NCBI RefSeq assembly: GCF_004365355.1 | Contig: NZ_SODP01000003.1 | Span: 558,001 to 622,000, forward strand | Length of the DNA stretch: 64,000 bases | Reading direction: 5' to 3' | From: Kribbella pratensis | GTDB taxonomy: Bacteria; Actinomycetota; Actinomycetes; Propionibacteriales; Kribbellaceae | Shown here: one piece after another, positions 16,865-25,585 of the stretch | How the letters are laid out: the number at the start of each line of letters is the position of its first letter | Position numbering within the stretch: the first letter of the stretch is position 1 | Made by a program: the position numbers and the translations under genes | Notes under the pieces: model-generated | Databases searched by the model: none | The model's input: only the letters and a program-made list of their open reading frames with translations | Told to the model about the DNA's origin: nothing

Positions 16865-17266
16865 ATGACAGCATCGAACACCGTAAGCGGCGCGACCCAG
16901 ACCGCTCCCGTGGCGACGAGCCTCGCACCTGCGCTGAGTGACCTGCGAGAAGCGGCCCTGCTGTACGCCACTGCGAAGGCGTCGCGGAAGGTGGAGGACT
17001 GGGCCGACGATCTGAACGATTTTGTGGCAAGCGGAGGGCCCACCACGCAGGCGGTCGTCGGAGGGCTGAAAGCCATGCTGCGGGGAGACAACCCTGTCTG
17101 GGCTGCGATCAAGGGTGCTTGGTCGGGGGCGAGCACCGAGCTGAAACTGGCTGTGGTGTTGATCTTGATACTGACGCTATTGCTGGGTCCTGTTGTACTG
17201 CTCGTGCTTGTGCTCGGGCTCCTGGTCGCCGCGCTCGTCGCAGGCATTCGAGCCGCCACACGGTGA
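16865..17266 (+). CDS. Hypothetical protein with hydrophobic C-terminus
   Basis: 133 aa. The N-terminal 90 residues are helical (LSDLREAALLYATAKASRKV). The C-terminus is a very hydrophobic hairpin (LAVVLILILTLLLGPVVLLV and LVLGLLVAALVAGI), so it is tail-anchored with one or two membrane passes. No family is recognised; holin-like phage proteins look similar but no phage genes are near. AGGAGGCCACGAC precedes the ATG, which is good support for the start. Confidence 0.62.
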   Translation: MTASNTVSGATQTAPVATSLAPALSDLREAALLYATAKASRKVEDWADDLNDFVASGGPTTQAVVGGLKAMLRGDNPVWAAIKGAWSGASTELKLAVVLILILTLLLGPVVLLVLVLGLLVAALVAGIRAATR

Positions 17267-17650
17267 TCAGTCCCGGATCGAAGCGCGACCAGCCTCAGCC
17301 ACAATGACGGTCACGTTGCAAGGCGCGGGCAGTCCTCTCCGGACCGCCCCGATAGCCGCGGCCCGTCAGGTTTGGGTCAGCGCGAGTCAAGGGGCGAGCG
17401 TGCTCGCTCGCGAAGCGACCTGCCCTTAACGCGTGCCGCACCCCACTTCCCATGATCTGCTAGCGGGGCGATGCGGAGCCCCCGGTCCAGTGTCGGTCGG
17501 CAGAACATCTGCTCCGAGGAGTAGGAGTGACGTCGGAGGCCACTTTGACTGTCTCCCGTCGCCAGCAGTTCGCACCACGAATGGCCCCACGCGGACGTCA
17601 GCGCCGGAGCCTCACTCTCGGCACTTTGCGTCTGACCAGCGCATTTTGTG
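17267..17650. other. Intergenic region before tRNA-Arg
   Basis: About 380 bases with short frames in several phases but none with a credible start and composition. I see no strong hairpin, repeat or mobile remnant. Confidence 0.45.
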
Positions 17651-17726
17651 TGGTGCCCCCGGCAGGATTCGAACCTGCGACGCACGGTTTAGGAAACCGA
17701 CGCTCTATCCCCTGAGCTACGGGGGC
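17651..17726 (-). tRNA. tRNA-Arg (anticodon CCU)
   Basis: A full cloverleaf is readable on the minus strand: acceptor GCCCCCG/CGGGGGC, D arm AGCTCAGGGGATAGAGC, anticodon loop TTCCTAA giving CCU, T arm CAGGTTCGAATCCTG. The CCA end is encoded (17651-17653). It decodes AGG, rare in this GC-rich genome. Confidence 0.96.
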
Positions 17727-17750
17727 GCACGTGCGGGGACAGCTTAGCGT

Positions 17751-19040
17751 TCAGCCGGTCAGGGCGGTGACGCCTAGGTGACCGGTGATGGATTTGTAGC
17801 GTTCGGCGTAGAGGGTGGTGCAGCGGGAGGCGGCGCAGCCGGCGCCGGCGAAGGCTATGCCGCGGACGGTGGCGGAGCTGGTGCCGCGGCGGGTGTAGAC
17901 GGGGCCGCCGGAGTCGCCGCCGATGATGGCGACCAGTCCGCCGCGGGTGGCCCGCATGACGTACGTCGTGCAGCCGTCGGAGTCGCAGTACTTCGCCGAA
18001 TTCGATCGGACCGTGAGGCCGCACAGCGACGTACTGAAGCTGCCGGACTGGCAGACCACTGTGCCGACGCCGGGGTCGCCGCCGCCGGTGACGGTGCGGG
18101 TGTTGACGGTGTCGCCGGGGCCGTCGGTCCAGATCTTCGCGCCGTATGCGCTGCCGGTGACCAGTGACTGGTCGTAGTCCGGGTAGTTCGTCCGCAGGGT
18201 CGTGGTGCCGTAGTAGTTGGTGCCCGACTTCCACACCGTGCCGGCAGCACCGCAGTGGCCGGCAGTGACCGTGCCACGTTGGCCATTAGAGCGCCGTACG
18301 ACGGAGAAGCCGGCGGTGCAGTTCTTCAACGCGGAGGTGATTCGCGCACCGCCCCAGTGGCCGCCCTTCGGGGTGTCGCTCAACCGGGTCGTCCGTGCGA
18401 GCGAGCTGGCAACGACCTGTACGCCGGACAGCTTGCGGAGTCCGGCCTGGGACGCGGGGGAGGTGGTCGCCTGGTCGTACTCGACGACGACGTTCTCGGT
18501 CACCGGGTCGAGGTCCGCGGCGAACGTCGTACTGCCCGCGTCCGATGACCAAGCGCGGGCGCCGACGGCGTTCCAGGCGTCGGCGATCGACTGGGACGAG
18601 CGACAACTGCGCTCCACCCGGACCATCTGCTTGCCGGCGGCCGGCAGGTTGCGGTCCATCGCGGACTGGTACTTCTTGGCGTCCAGCCGCGCGGAGTCGA
18701 CGACGACCTTGTAGCCGGTCGTGGCCGAGCCGACCACGCCGATGACGCCCTGGCTGAGCCCGTACGGCAGGCCGGACGTGGGACGGCCTGTTGCGTCGAG
18801 CGGCTCGAGCGAACTGACGGCGGCGGAGATGCCGTCCCCGAGCGACTCGCCGAGCGGCCGGGCGTCGGATGCGGAGGTCGGTTGCGCCAGCCGCTTCGCG
18901 TCGGTCGAGCTCGCACTCGGTTGTGCGTGAGAACACGCCGCAGCGCCCGCGACCGCATCCGACGAGGGCACGGTGAGGGCAACTGCGAAGAGTGAGACTG
19001 AGCCGAGGGTGAGCAGCGGGACGGTAACAGAGAGTCGCAC
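17751..19040 (-). CDS. Secreted S1-family (streptogrisin-like) serine protease
   Basis: 429 aa. A signal peptide (VTVPLLTLGSVSLFAVALTV) is followed by a pro-region of about 180 residues and a chymotrypsin-fold protease domain. The catalytic triad is visible as TAGHC (His), DYDQSL (Asp) and GDSGGP (Ser). Cysteines around these (NCTAGF, GHCG, CQSG, CGLT) would form the usual disulfides. It is exported and self-processed in the family. It is monocistronic, next to tRNA-Arg. A start ATG near the signal peptide fits. Confidence 0.9.
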   Translation of the reverse strand: MRLSVTVPLLTLGSVSLFAVALTVPSSDAVAGAAACSHAQPSASSTDAKRLAQPTSASDARPLGESLGDGISAAVSSLEPLDATGRPTSGLPYGLSQGVIGVVGSATTGYKVVVDSARLDAKKYQSAMDRNLPAAGKQMVRVERSCRSSQSIADAWNAVGARAWSSDAGSTTFAADLDPVTENVVVEYDQATTSPASQAGLRKLSGVQVVASSLARTTRLSDTPKGGHWGGARITSALKNCTAGFSVVRRSNGQRGTVTAGHCGAAGTVWKSGTNYYGTTTLRTNYPDYDQSLVTGSAYGAKIWTDGPGDTVNTRTVTGGGDPGVGTVVCQSGSFSTSLCGLTVRSNSAKYCDSDGCTTYVMRATRGGLVAIIGGDSGGPVYTRRGTSSATVRGIAFAGAGCAASRCTTLYAERYKSITGHLGVTALTG

Positions 19041-19132
19041 AAAGCTCCCAAGATCGGTGGACCGGCCACTAGATGGTCCGGTCAGGGACTCCGTTCCGTC
19101 AAGAGCCGATCACCGTCCGCGAGCAATTGCGA

Positions 19133-19738
19133 CTACCGTGCGCGAGCGTAACTCGCAAGTTGACGCCCGTCGGCGTCGAAGAACTGCAGCGTGTCGCCGT
19201 CGATGGCGACCCGCTTCGCCGCCTTCAGTACGCCGGTATGCGGCACGTTGTCGCAGCCCATCAGGTGCTGCGGCCCGGACGTCGCGGAGAACGCGCCGCG
19301 CTGGCCGATGCTGTACGTACCTTGCAGTCCGTTGCAGCCGTCCGAACCCGTCCACGTCCCGTCAGCGCGGAACACCAGCACCGGATCGTCCGGCCGCGCG
19401 GCCTTCAGCGCCCTGAACCCGGCCATCTGGAGCGGTCGCCAGGTGCCGGACACCGTCTGAGCCGTCGGCGGCTGCGGCGTTGGGGTCGCCGAGACCGGCG
19501 CCTGCCCACCCGCGACCGGCGGCTGGCTGGGCCTGTCGCTCGAGCCGGCCAGTCCGAAGCCGGCGACGGCGATCGCCGCGACCGCGAGCGCGGCCGCGCC
19601 GGAGATGATCCACGTACGCCGTCGCGCCCGCTGCGCGCCGATGGTGGCTCGCTCGGTCAGGTCGGTGGACTCTGGCACCGAGGCGGCGGCGCGTTCGAAG
19701 GTACCCCGCAGGTCATCCTCGAGATCGGTGTTGCTCAC
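19133..19738 (-). CDS. Membrane-anchored META-domain protein
   Basis: 201 aa. A short cytoplasmic N-terminus with acidic residues leads to one membrane segment (IISGAAALAVAAIAVAGFGL), a Pro/Thr linker, and an extracytoplasmic META/HslJ-like domain (DPVLVFRADGTWTGSDGCNG, then RGAFSATSGPQHLMGCDN). The gene overlaps the stop of the sigma factor upstream (ATGA). The topology is that of an anti-sigma or sensor, but no zinc anti-sigma motif is seen. It probably senses envelope state for the paired sigma; inference. Confidence 0.78.
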   Translation of the reverse strand: MSNTDLEDDLRGTFERAAASVPESTDLTERATIGAQRARRRTWIISGAAALAVAAIAVAGFGLAGSSDRPSQPPVAGGQAPVSATPTPQPPTAQTVSGTWRPLQMAGFRALKAARPDDPVLVFRADGTWTGSDGCNGLQGTYSIGQRGAFSATSGPQHLMGCDNVPHTGVLKAAKRVAIDGDTLQFFDADGRQLASYARAR

Positions 19739-20229
19739 GACAACCTCTCATCAACACGGTTGGTCTTCTTTGCGTCCCGTAGCGAGGCGAGCGCTCGGCT
19801 CGCGGTCGCACGCACGGAGGACGGTTTGATGCCGAGCACATCGGCGATCGTCTGGTCGTCCAGATCCTGGTAGTAGCGCAGGACCAGCACGACCCGTTCC
19901 CGGGCGGACAAGGTGGCAAGAGCTCGCCAGAGGTCGTCGGAGTTCGCTATGTCCGTGGCGTGATCGGGCACTGCGCCCTGCGGGTCGATCTCGGCCGTCG
20001 GCGCCTCGCTGTACGAGCGCCGCCGGGTCATCGACAGGAACTCGTTCACCAGGATGCGCCGGACGTAGTGGTGTGGATCGTCCGCGTTGCGCACCTTCCG
20101 CCACGAGCGGAACGCCTGCATCAGCGCGATCTGCGCAAGGTCCTCCGCCCGCTGGTAGTCGCCGGAGACGGTGAACCCGAGCCGCACCAGTTCTTGTCCA
20201 CGGGCGGATACGTACTCCTCGAACTCCAC
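19735..20229 (-). CDS. ECF sigma factor, SigE-family type
   Basis: 164 aa. Region 2 is FEEYVSARGQELVRLGFTVS with DYQRAEDLAQIALMQAF, and region 4 is ATLSARERVVLVLRYYQDL, then IADVLGIKPSSVRATASRAL. This short form without a long tail is abundant in actinobacteria. It forms a two-gene unit with the META-domain membrane protein, its likely regulator. Confidence 0.88.
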   Translation of the reverse strand: MEFEEYVSARGQELVRLGFTVSGDYQRAEDLAQIALMQAFRSWRKVRNADDPHHYVRRILVNEFLSMTRRRSYSEAPTAEIDPQGAVPDHATDIANSDDLWRALATLSARERVVLVLRYYQDLDDQTIADVLGIKPSSVRATASRALASLRDAKKTNRVDERLS

Positions 20230-20323
20230 TCGCCACTCCCTGGCTGGGCGTACAACTCCTCACACCTATTAGACGCATCGAGCCGCCCACGTGCTGCAAC
20301 CGTTCCCGCACAGTTCGATCTCG

Positions 20324-21624
20324 CTAGTCGAGCAGGAATCCCCGGACCGCTTCCTGGCCGCGAGGATCGCGCTGCACGCTGTGGCCGCTGCCGGGAATGA
20401 CGACCAGCTCCGCGTCGCGTGCGTGCGCCTGCTCCCATCTGGACCAGTCCAGTGGGCAGAACAGGTCGTTGCTGCCGTGCAGGATCAGCGTGCGTGGCAA
20501 CAGTTCCTGTGCGGCCGGGTACGTCGACACGCGGCCGGCCGGCCAGCGCAGGCAGCCCTGGATCATGAGCTGGTTGCGCGCGGTCGCTACGTCGTACGGG
20601 TACAGCCGCTTCGGGTCCAACCGTCGTACGGCGTCGTGGAGAGCTGTCTCGCGCTTGGGTTGCCCGACCATGGAAAACGGAGGTCCGAGCACAGGGTGGC
20701 CATGTGCAGGCCGGCGGAGAGGGTGCCGTACGCGAGACCTTTGCTCGTGGTTTGTTGGAAGAGCTCCTTCAGACCGGTGTCGTCGCCATTGCGTGCGGCG
20801 TGCAGGGTGGCCGGGATCCCTTTGAGCGTTGGATTTACCGAGTTGAGACTGGCGACCGACAACGACTCCATCAGGTCGGTCCCGCTGACACCGTGCTGCA
20901 CCAGCCAGGCCAGGTCTGCCACCGGGTCCGTCGTACATCTTGGATCTTGACGGCACGCGGCCTTGAGCACTGGTCCGGTCGCAGCCATCAGATCGACGCC
21001 CATCGGGTCGAAACCCTTGTGCGGTACGACGGAGTCCAGCACGAGCGACTGCACATGGTCCGGGTACTTCAAGCCGTACTGCGCCGCGGTGAAGCTCCCG
21101 TACGACGTACCGTCGAGCGTCAGCCTGTCTACCTTGAGGGATTGGCGCAGCTGCTCGATGTCGTCGACGGTGTCGGGCGTGCCGTAGTACCCGAGACCTG
21201 TGCCGATCCGCTGCGCGCATTCGTCGACGGCGGTCGGAGGCGCTGTCAGGAAGTCCGAGCCGCCCACAGTCTCTTGTAGTGCAGGGCAATTGATGCCGTT
21301 CGGACCTGTGCCACGTTGGTCGAGCATGACGAGGCGGTACTCGCGCAGTACGTCGGGATGCACGTTGCGCTTGAGGCTGGGCAGGAGCGGTACGCCGGGC
21401 TGGCCGGGGCCGCCGGTGAGGAGGAGCAGAACGCCGCGTGGTGCGTCAACGTTGTCGGCCGCGATGACCGCGAGATCAAGCGACTGGCCGTGTGGTTGTT
21501 GACGGTCGAGCGGGACGTGCAGCGTCGTACACGTAAAGCCTGCGGTACAGGGCTTGTCGTCCGCTGGAGCCGAGCAGGCACTGCAGGCGAGGACCAGCGC
21601 GCACAGCAGCCGGATCGTTCGCAT
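20324..21624 (-). pseudogene. TAP-type alpha/beta hydrolase, frameshifted
   Basis: The N-terminal frame (from ATG 21624) begins with a lipoprotein-like signal (LLCALVLACSAC). It carries TGGPGQPG, the DQRGTG motif and the nucleophile GTSYGS, and would end at 20587. The C-terminal part of the family (LYPYDVATARNQLMIQ, HGSNDLFCP with the acid, GSGHSVQ with the His, stop at 20324) lies in another frame. The switch falls between 20650 and 20680, near GGGTTGCCC and GGAAAA runs. The combined protein would be about 430 aa, the family norm, so only one base is out of place. All catalytic residues survive, so it is either a recent mutation or an assembly error. Confidence 0.75.
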
Positions 21625-21752
21625 GCATCAGCGTGCGGCAACGCGCCGACCGCCGCAACCTGCCTCGCGGGTCGACCTCTGGAGGGACCCGCAAGGCAGG
21701 CGCGGGTAACCCCGCTTCGGACGGCTTCGGGGTGCGCGTCCGGCGCGGGGGG

Positions 21753-22358
21753 TCAGCGGAGGCCGAGCGACTTGACCAGCTCGGCGGTCACCTGGCGCGG
21801 CGCCGGCAGGGTGCCCGGCTTGCCCTGACCCTCCAGGGAGGTCGGCACCAGGCGGCGGCAGCCGAAGGCTTCGGCCGTGATCGACAGCACGCCGCGGTCG
21901 TTGTCGGTGAACCGCATGACGTAGGTCGGGCCGAGTTCCTTGGTGCAGATCGCCGGCTTCTTGGCGACGGGTTTCGCCGCGTTCACCAGGGCGAACAGGT
22001 CGGTCGCCTGCTTGCCGGTGCGCTTCGTCGTCACGGTCGCGTAGTCCTGCCCGGATGCCGCGGCGTCGTACTGGCAGATCGTCACGCTGACCGGGTTGAA
22101 CGTGGAGGTGACGGCACCCTGGCCCCAGACCACCTTGTCGGTGGCAGTGCGGACGGCCGCGATGGTGTCCGGGCAGTCGGTGCTGGGTGTGCCGCTGGGG
22201 GTGGGTGACGGCGTGGGGGTGCCGGGGGTGGTCGGCGTGTCTGTGGGCTGGGCGGCGGGCGGAGAGGTGGCGTTCTCGTTACCGCAGGCGGCGGTGACAC
22301 CAAGAACAGCCACGACGAGCGTCGCACCGATCAGGCCCCGTGTCCGTAATGCACTCAC
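21753..22358 (-). CDS. DUF3558-like lipoprotein
   Basis: 201 aa. The signal segment (GLIGATLVVAVLGVTAAC) ends in a lipobox Cys, followed by a Thr/Pro linker and a globular domain with paired cysteines (STDCPDTIAAV, TICQYDAA, AICTKEL, GCRRL). This arrangement fits the DUF3558 group of actinobacterial exported lipoproteins, of unknown function. GGAAGGA precedes GTG at 22358, which is preferred to GTG at 22388. Confidence 0.72.
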   Translation of the reverse strand: MSALRTRGLIGATLVVAVLGVTAACGNENATSPPAAQPTDTPTTPGTPTPSPTPSGTPSTDCPDTIAAVRTATDKVVWGQGAVTSTFNPVSVTICQYDAAASGQDYATVTTKRTGKQATDLFALVNAAKPVAKKPAICTKELGPTYVMRFTDNDRGVLSITAEAFGCRRLVPTSLEGQGKPGTLPAPRQVTAELVKSLGLR

Positions 22359-22523
22359 GACTCGGTCCTTCCGGGTTGGCAAGGTCACCCATCATGCTCG
22401 AAGGGCGTCACGTCGTGCGTGCCAGAACATCACGGCGGCGCATCGTTCCGGTCACGCCGCCGGATCGTTCGGCAACCGAGGCAGACCTGTAACGTCCACG
22501 CGCTGGTCGCACGTATCACCCCC

Positions 22524-22586
22524 GGGGACAGCTCAGTCCGGGGACGGCTCACTCTCGGGATGGCTCACTCTCGGGAGAACTCATTC
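22524..22586 (+). repeat. Four tandem 16-17-base repeats
   Basis: Four consecutive units share GGGga-ggCTCActctc: the units start near 22524, 22540, 22557 and 22573. They lie directly upstream of the promoter of the acidic microprotein gene. They may be binding sites for a regulator, or a slippage product. Confidence 0.5.
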
Positions 22587-22608
22587 CCGCAGCGCCCCGG
22601 CGACTCGG

Positions 22609-22614
22609 TAATCT
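22609..22614 (+). promoter_or_regulatory. -10 element of a leaderless transcript (TAATCT)
   Basis: TAATCT lies exactly 6 bases before the ATG at 22621, so transcription would begin at the start codon. The same geometry recurs at several genes in this window. Confidence 0.55.
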
Positions 22615-22620
22615 GGAGAC

Positions 22621-22761
22621 ATGACGAGCCCGTACGAAGACGACGAGCCGCTGCTGCCGGAACAGACCCGCGACGACGACCCGCGGACCTGGGGTGACAA
22701 CGACTTCGGCAGCGACGACGACGATCGCATCCTGAACGAGGTCCCCCCGCACCACGGATGA
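22621..22761 (+). CDS. Conserved small acidic protein
   Basis: 46 aa, too short for many gene callers. It is very acidic (SPYEDDEPLLPEQTRDDD, then FGSDDDDRILNEVPPHH). Proteins with this look are widespread in actinobacteria and have no known function. Its TGA overlaps the ATG of the hydrolase gene that follows (ATGA), which supports a real operon. GGAGAC before the ATG may also act as a ribosome site. Confidence 0.7.
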   Translation: MTSPYEDDEPLLPEQTRDDDPRTWGDNDFGSDDDDRILNEVPPHHG

Positions 22762-23384
22762 CCGTGCTCCTGATCCACGGCGGCCTCTGGGAAGCCATGG
22801 ACGCAGCGGCGTTCTGGGGTACGACGGGGATCCAGGCGGGACTCACGTCGTACGGCGTCGAGGTGCTCGCGCCTGACCGGCCGCAGTGTGCCAGTGGGTG
22901 GGACGTCGAGGTCGAGGCTCTCGGTGAACAGCTGGCGAAACGTGCCGGTCCGGTAAGGATCGTTGGCGCCTCCAATGGGTGTACCGTCGCCGTGCTGCTG
23001 GCGCTGAAGTTTCCTGCGGTGGTCGATCGCCTGCTGCTGGCCTGGCCCGCGACCGGCGACGACGCCGCCGCGAACGAACGCGCCCGAGCCGGTTTGGTGA
23101 ACCGCGGGTGCCCGCCCGACGCAGCCGAACGCCTGCTGACCGGCCGCATTCTGCGTGGTGTGACGGACCAGGAACTCGCGGCGCTGGCACGTATTCGGGT
23201 GGCGGTCCTTCCGTCGGTGCCGGAGAATCCGTCGCATCAGCGGAAGACGGTCGACGCGCTGTTGCAGTCGATCCGGGGGAGTCGTGAGCTGGCCGGGTGT
23301 CCCGAACCGCCGACGCCCGCCTTCCGGAACAGCCCGCAGTACCTGGATCAGCTGGTGCGAACGATCGTGGAGTTCGTCAACTGA
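22758..23384 (+). CDS. Alpha/beta hydrolase
   Basis: 208 aa, short for the fold. HGGLWEA near the N-terminus is the oxyanion region and GASNGC holds the nucleophile Ser. A C-terminal NPSHQRKT may supply the His. The lid is small. It is translationally coupled to the acidic microprotein and followed 10 bases later by a GNAT gene. The substrate is unknown. Confidence 0.75.
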   Translation: MTVLLIHGGLWEAMDAAAFWGTTGIQAGLTSYGVEVLAPDRPQCASGWDVEVEALGEQLAKRAGPVRIVGASNGCTVAVLLALKFPAVVDRLLLAWPATGDDAAANERARAGLVNRGCPPDAAERLLTGRILRGVTDQELAALARIRVAVLPSVPENPSHQRKTVDALLQSIRGSRELAGCPEPPTPAFRNSPQYLDQLVRTIVEFVN

Positions 23385-23394
23385 GGGGGAGAGC

Positions 23395-23901
23395 GTGGAA
23401 CTTCGGGGGTTTTCCGACGAGCACGGCGTCCAGGTCGCGAGTTGGGCCTTGGATGCGAAGGAAGTGGCGTTGCTGTCCGGGCGGACGGAGTACCCCTTCC
23501 CGGAGGATCTGCTGACGAACTGGCGGACGGTCGAGAAGGACATCCACTCCTATCTGTTGTTCGACGGCGATCAGCCGGTGGGATACGGCGAGATCTGGCT
23601 GGACGACGAGGAGGACGAGGTCGAGCTCGCCCGGATCATCGTGGACCCGAAGCTCCGCGGTCGCGGGGTCGGCGGCGAGCTCGTCCGGGCGCTGCTCGGG
23701 CCGGCGCTGGACGCCGGGTACTCGGAGGTTTTCATCAGAGTCCGGCCCGAGAATGTGCCGGCGATCCGCGCCTACCACGGCAGCGGCTTCGTCGACGTCC
23801 CCGCCGCCTTGATGGAGGAGTGGAACGACGGCCAGCCGGTCCCGTACCGCTGGATGCGCTACGCCGGTGAGCAGGTGGACGACGGCGAGCTCAGGGGGTG
23901 A
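23395..23901 (+). CDS. GNAT-family N-acetyltransferase
   Basis: 168 aa. The acetyl-CoA motif is visible (LARIIVDPKLRGRGVGGELV) with the following helix and IRVRPENVPAIRAYHGSGF. It transfers an acetyl group to an unknown amine. A GTG start with GAGGGGGA upstream lies 10 bases after the hydrolase stop, so it is the third gene of that operon. Confidence 0.85.
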   Translation: MELRGFSDEHGVQVASWALDAKEVALLSGRTEYPFPEDLLTNWRTVEKDIHSYLLFDGDQPVGYGEIWLDDEEDEVELARIIVDPKLRGRGVGGELVRALLGPALDAGYSEVFIRVRPENVPAIRAYHGSGFVDVPAALMEEWNDGQPVPYRWMRYAGEQVDDGELRG

Positions 23902-23986
23902 GGTTTTGCGCCCACCTGCTTGGTGTCTGGTCTTCTGTTGACAGGCTTACTGCAGCGGTTACCGGTGGCCGTCAGAGGCTGGCGGT

Positions 23987-24376
23987 TTACAGCTGGCGGG
24001 CGCGGAGCAGATCGCGGATCTCGGTGAGCAGCTCCTGGTCGGTGGTCAGCGGGTCGGGCTCCGGCTCCTGGCCGCGCGCACGACGCTCGGCCAGCTTGTT
24101 CAGCGGCATCACGATGAGGAAGTAGACGGCCGCTGCGACGAACAGGAAGTTCAGCGCTGCCTGAAGGATCGCGCCGATCGAGAAGTGTGCCTTGTTGATT
24201 TCGAACGACCAGACGCCGCTGATGTCGGCCTTGCCGAAGATAGCGGCGACCAGCGGGTTGATCAGGTTGTTCACGATCGCGGTGACGATATTGCTGAACG
24301 CTGCGCCGATCACGACGGCGACCGCAAGGTCGATGACGTTCCCGCGCATGACGAATTGTTTGAAGCCCTTGAGCAT
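23987..24376 (-). CDS. mscL: Large-conductance mechanosensitive channel
   Basis: 129 aa, the normal length. The N-terminal amphipathic helix and TM1 are LKGFKQFVMRGNVIDLAVAV, then IGAAFSNIVTAIVNNLINPL; TM2 is LNFLFVAAAVYFLIVMPLNK. It opens under membrane tension to release solutes on hypo-osmotic shock. A GGAGGCACCCCAC sequence precedes the ATG at 24376. The longer upstream frame is rejected. Confidence 0.95.
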   Translation of the reverse strand: MLKGFKQFVMRGNVIDLAVAVVIGAAFSNIVTAIVNNLINPLVAAIFGKADISGVWSFEINKAHFSIGAILQAALNFLFVAAAVYFLIVMPLNKLAERRARGQEPEPDPLTTDQELLTEIRDLLRARQL

Positions 24377-24497
24377 GTGGGGTGCCTCCACGAAGCGGGT
24401 GTTTTTGTACCCGAGAAACCTAGGGCCGCGAGCTTCCGAGAGCGAGGTACCGCGCCGGGCGGGCAACGCATCGTGCGACCACATGCTCGCTGGGTAA

Positions 24498-25115
24498 TCA
24501 GCTTGTGTCGGGTGTCAGCGCCACGGTGATGCGCGAGTTCGTACTGGCCTGGGCCAGTCGGGTCGCGATCTCCGGCGTTGTCGCCACCACGATCAGCGCG
24601 CCGGCCGTTGCTGAACGCGGCGCCGGCAGGGCGACCACTCGAACACTTCGGCCGAGCAGGCTCGCGGCGTCGGCAGTCGTGCTCGATGCCGCGTAAAGAT
24701 TGACGTGGTCGCCGACTCGTAGGAGGGCGCTGATGTCGGCGTCGTCGACGCGGAACGGATAGGCGAGCGAGCCAGGCGGCACGGCTGGTGGCGCCAGGAA
24801 CCTGGCGTCGGTGAGTGGCTCGCCGGCTCTGACCGGTCCGGTCAGCAGCCGCGCGGTCAGATCGGCGCCGGGTCTGAGGGCACCGGAAGGCACCGCGCCG
24901 GGCGGCAGGCCGACCGTACGCAGGTCGTCGGGCGTGGGCACAGCTCCGCCGGTCAAGTCGCGCGCGGCGGCCAGCACCGCGACGGTCGGCGGTGGAGAAG
25001 GGGAGAGGGCAAGAAGGCCGAAGTACACCGCTGCCGCGGCGGCAACGCCGGCCAGCAGCCGACGGTGCCACCGGGCGGCCCGGAGCAGATCACGAAGCAG
25101 GGAAGGGATTTTCAT
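24498..25115 (-). CDS. SAF-domain (CpaB/RcpC-like) membrane protein
   Basis: 205 aa. One membrane segment (LLAGVAAAAAVYFGLLALSP) is followed by a SAF domain (VAVLAAARDLTGGAVPTPDD, then VGLPPGAVPSGAL; RAGEPLTDARF) and a CpaB-like C-terminal part (ISALLRVGDHVNLYAASST). CpaB/RcpC proteins belong to Flp/tad pilus assembly, but no tad genes are adjacent, so its role is open. A 10-bp hairpin lies directly before its ATG. Confidence 0.83.
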   Translation of the reverse strand: MKIPSLLRDLLRAARWHRRLLAGVAAAAAVYFGLLALSPSPPPTVAVLAAARDLTGGAVPTPDDLRTVGLPPGAVPSGALRPGADLTARLLTGPVRAGEPLTDARFLAPPAVPPGSLAYPFRVDDADISALLRVGDHVNLYAASSTTADAASLLGRSVRVVALPAPRSATAGALIVVATTPEIATRLAQASTNSRITVALTPDTS

Positions 25116-25142
25116 GCCGGAGAAGATACGAACTTCTCCGGC
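25116..25142 (-). promoter_or_regulatory. Perfect 10-bp inverted repeat abutting the SAF gene start, with embedded TATCTT
   Basis: GCCGGAGAAG and CTTCTCCGGC are separated by 7 bases and end one base from the ATG. TATCTT (25123-25128) sits 7 bases before the start codon, the position of a leaderless -10. The hairpin may therefore be an operator over the promoter rather than an RNA structure. Confidence 0.5.
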
Positions 25143-25169
25143 ATCCCTACCGGTTATCCACAGAAAAGA

Positions 25170-25508
25170 TCAGGCGGCGCTGGTGCTCGAGGACGACGAA
25201 CTGCCCGACGAGGAGTCCTTCGAGGTCGACGAGGACTTCGACGACTCCGACGACGAGGACGCGGACGACGAGCTGCCGGAGCCCGACGAGGACGACGACT
25301 CGGACTTCGCCGGCACCGAACCCTTGCCGGTCGAGCGGCTGTCGGTCCGGTAGAAGCCGGAGCCCTTGAACACGACGCCCACGGCGTTGAAGACCTTGCG
25401 CAGGTTGCCCTGGCAGTTCGGGCACACGGTCAAAGCATCGTCCGTGAAGCTTTGGCGCACCTCGAGCGCTTCACCACAGTCGGTGCACTGGTACTGGTAC
25501 GTCGGCAC
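25170..25508 (-). CDS. FmdB-family zinc ribbon protein with Ser-rich tail
   Basis: 112 aa. The zinc ribbon is PTYQYQCTDCGEALEVRQ with LTVCPNCQGN, giving two CxxC pairs, followed by FNAVGVVFKGSGFYRTD, the FmdB core. The last 50 residues are almost entirely Ser with Lys, Thr and Gly. The family is called a regulatory protein, but its function is poorly known. The GTG start follows AAGGGAA. Confidence 0.9.
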   Translation of the reverse strand: MPTYQYQCTDCGEALEVRQSFTDDALTVCPNCQGNLRKVFNAVGVVFKGSGFYRTDSRSTGKGSVPAKSESSSSSGSGSSSSASSSSESSKSSSTSKDSSSGSSSSSSTSAA

Positions 25509-25585
25509 GGTCGGTTCCCTTCAAGCCGCTGGCACTCCTACTACCCGACTGCTAATAATGCGCCAGCGGCCCGAAGTATTCCAAC

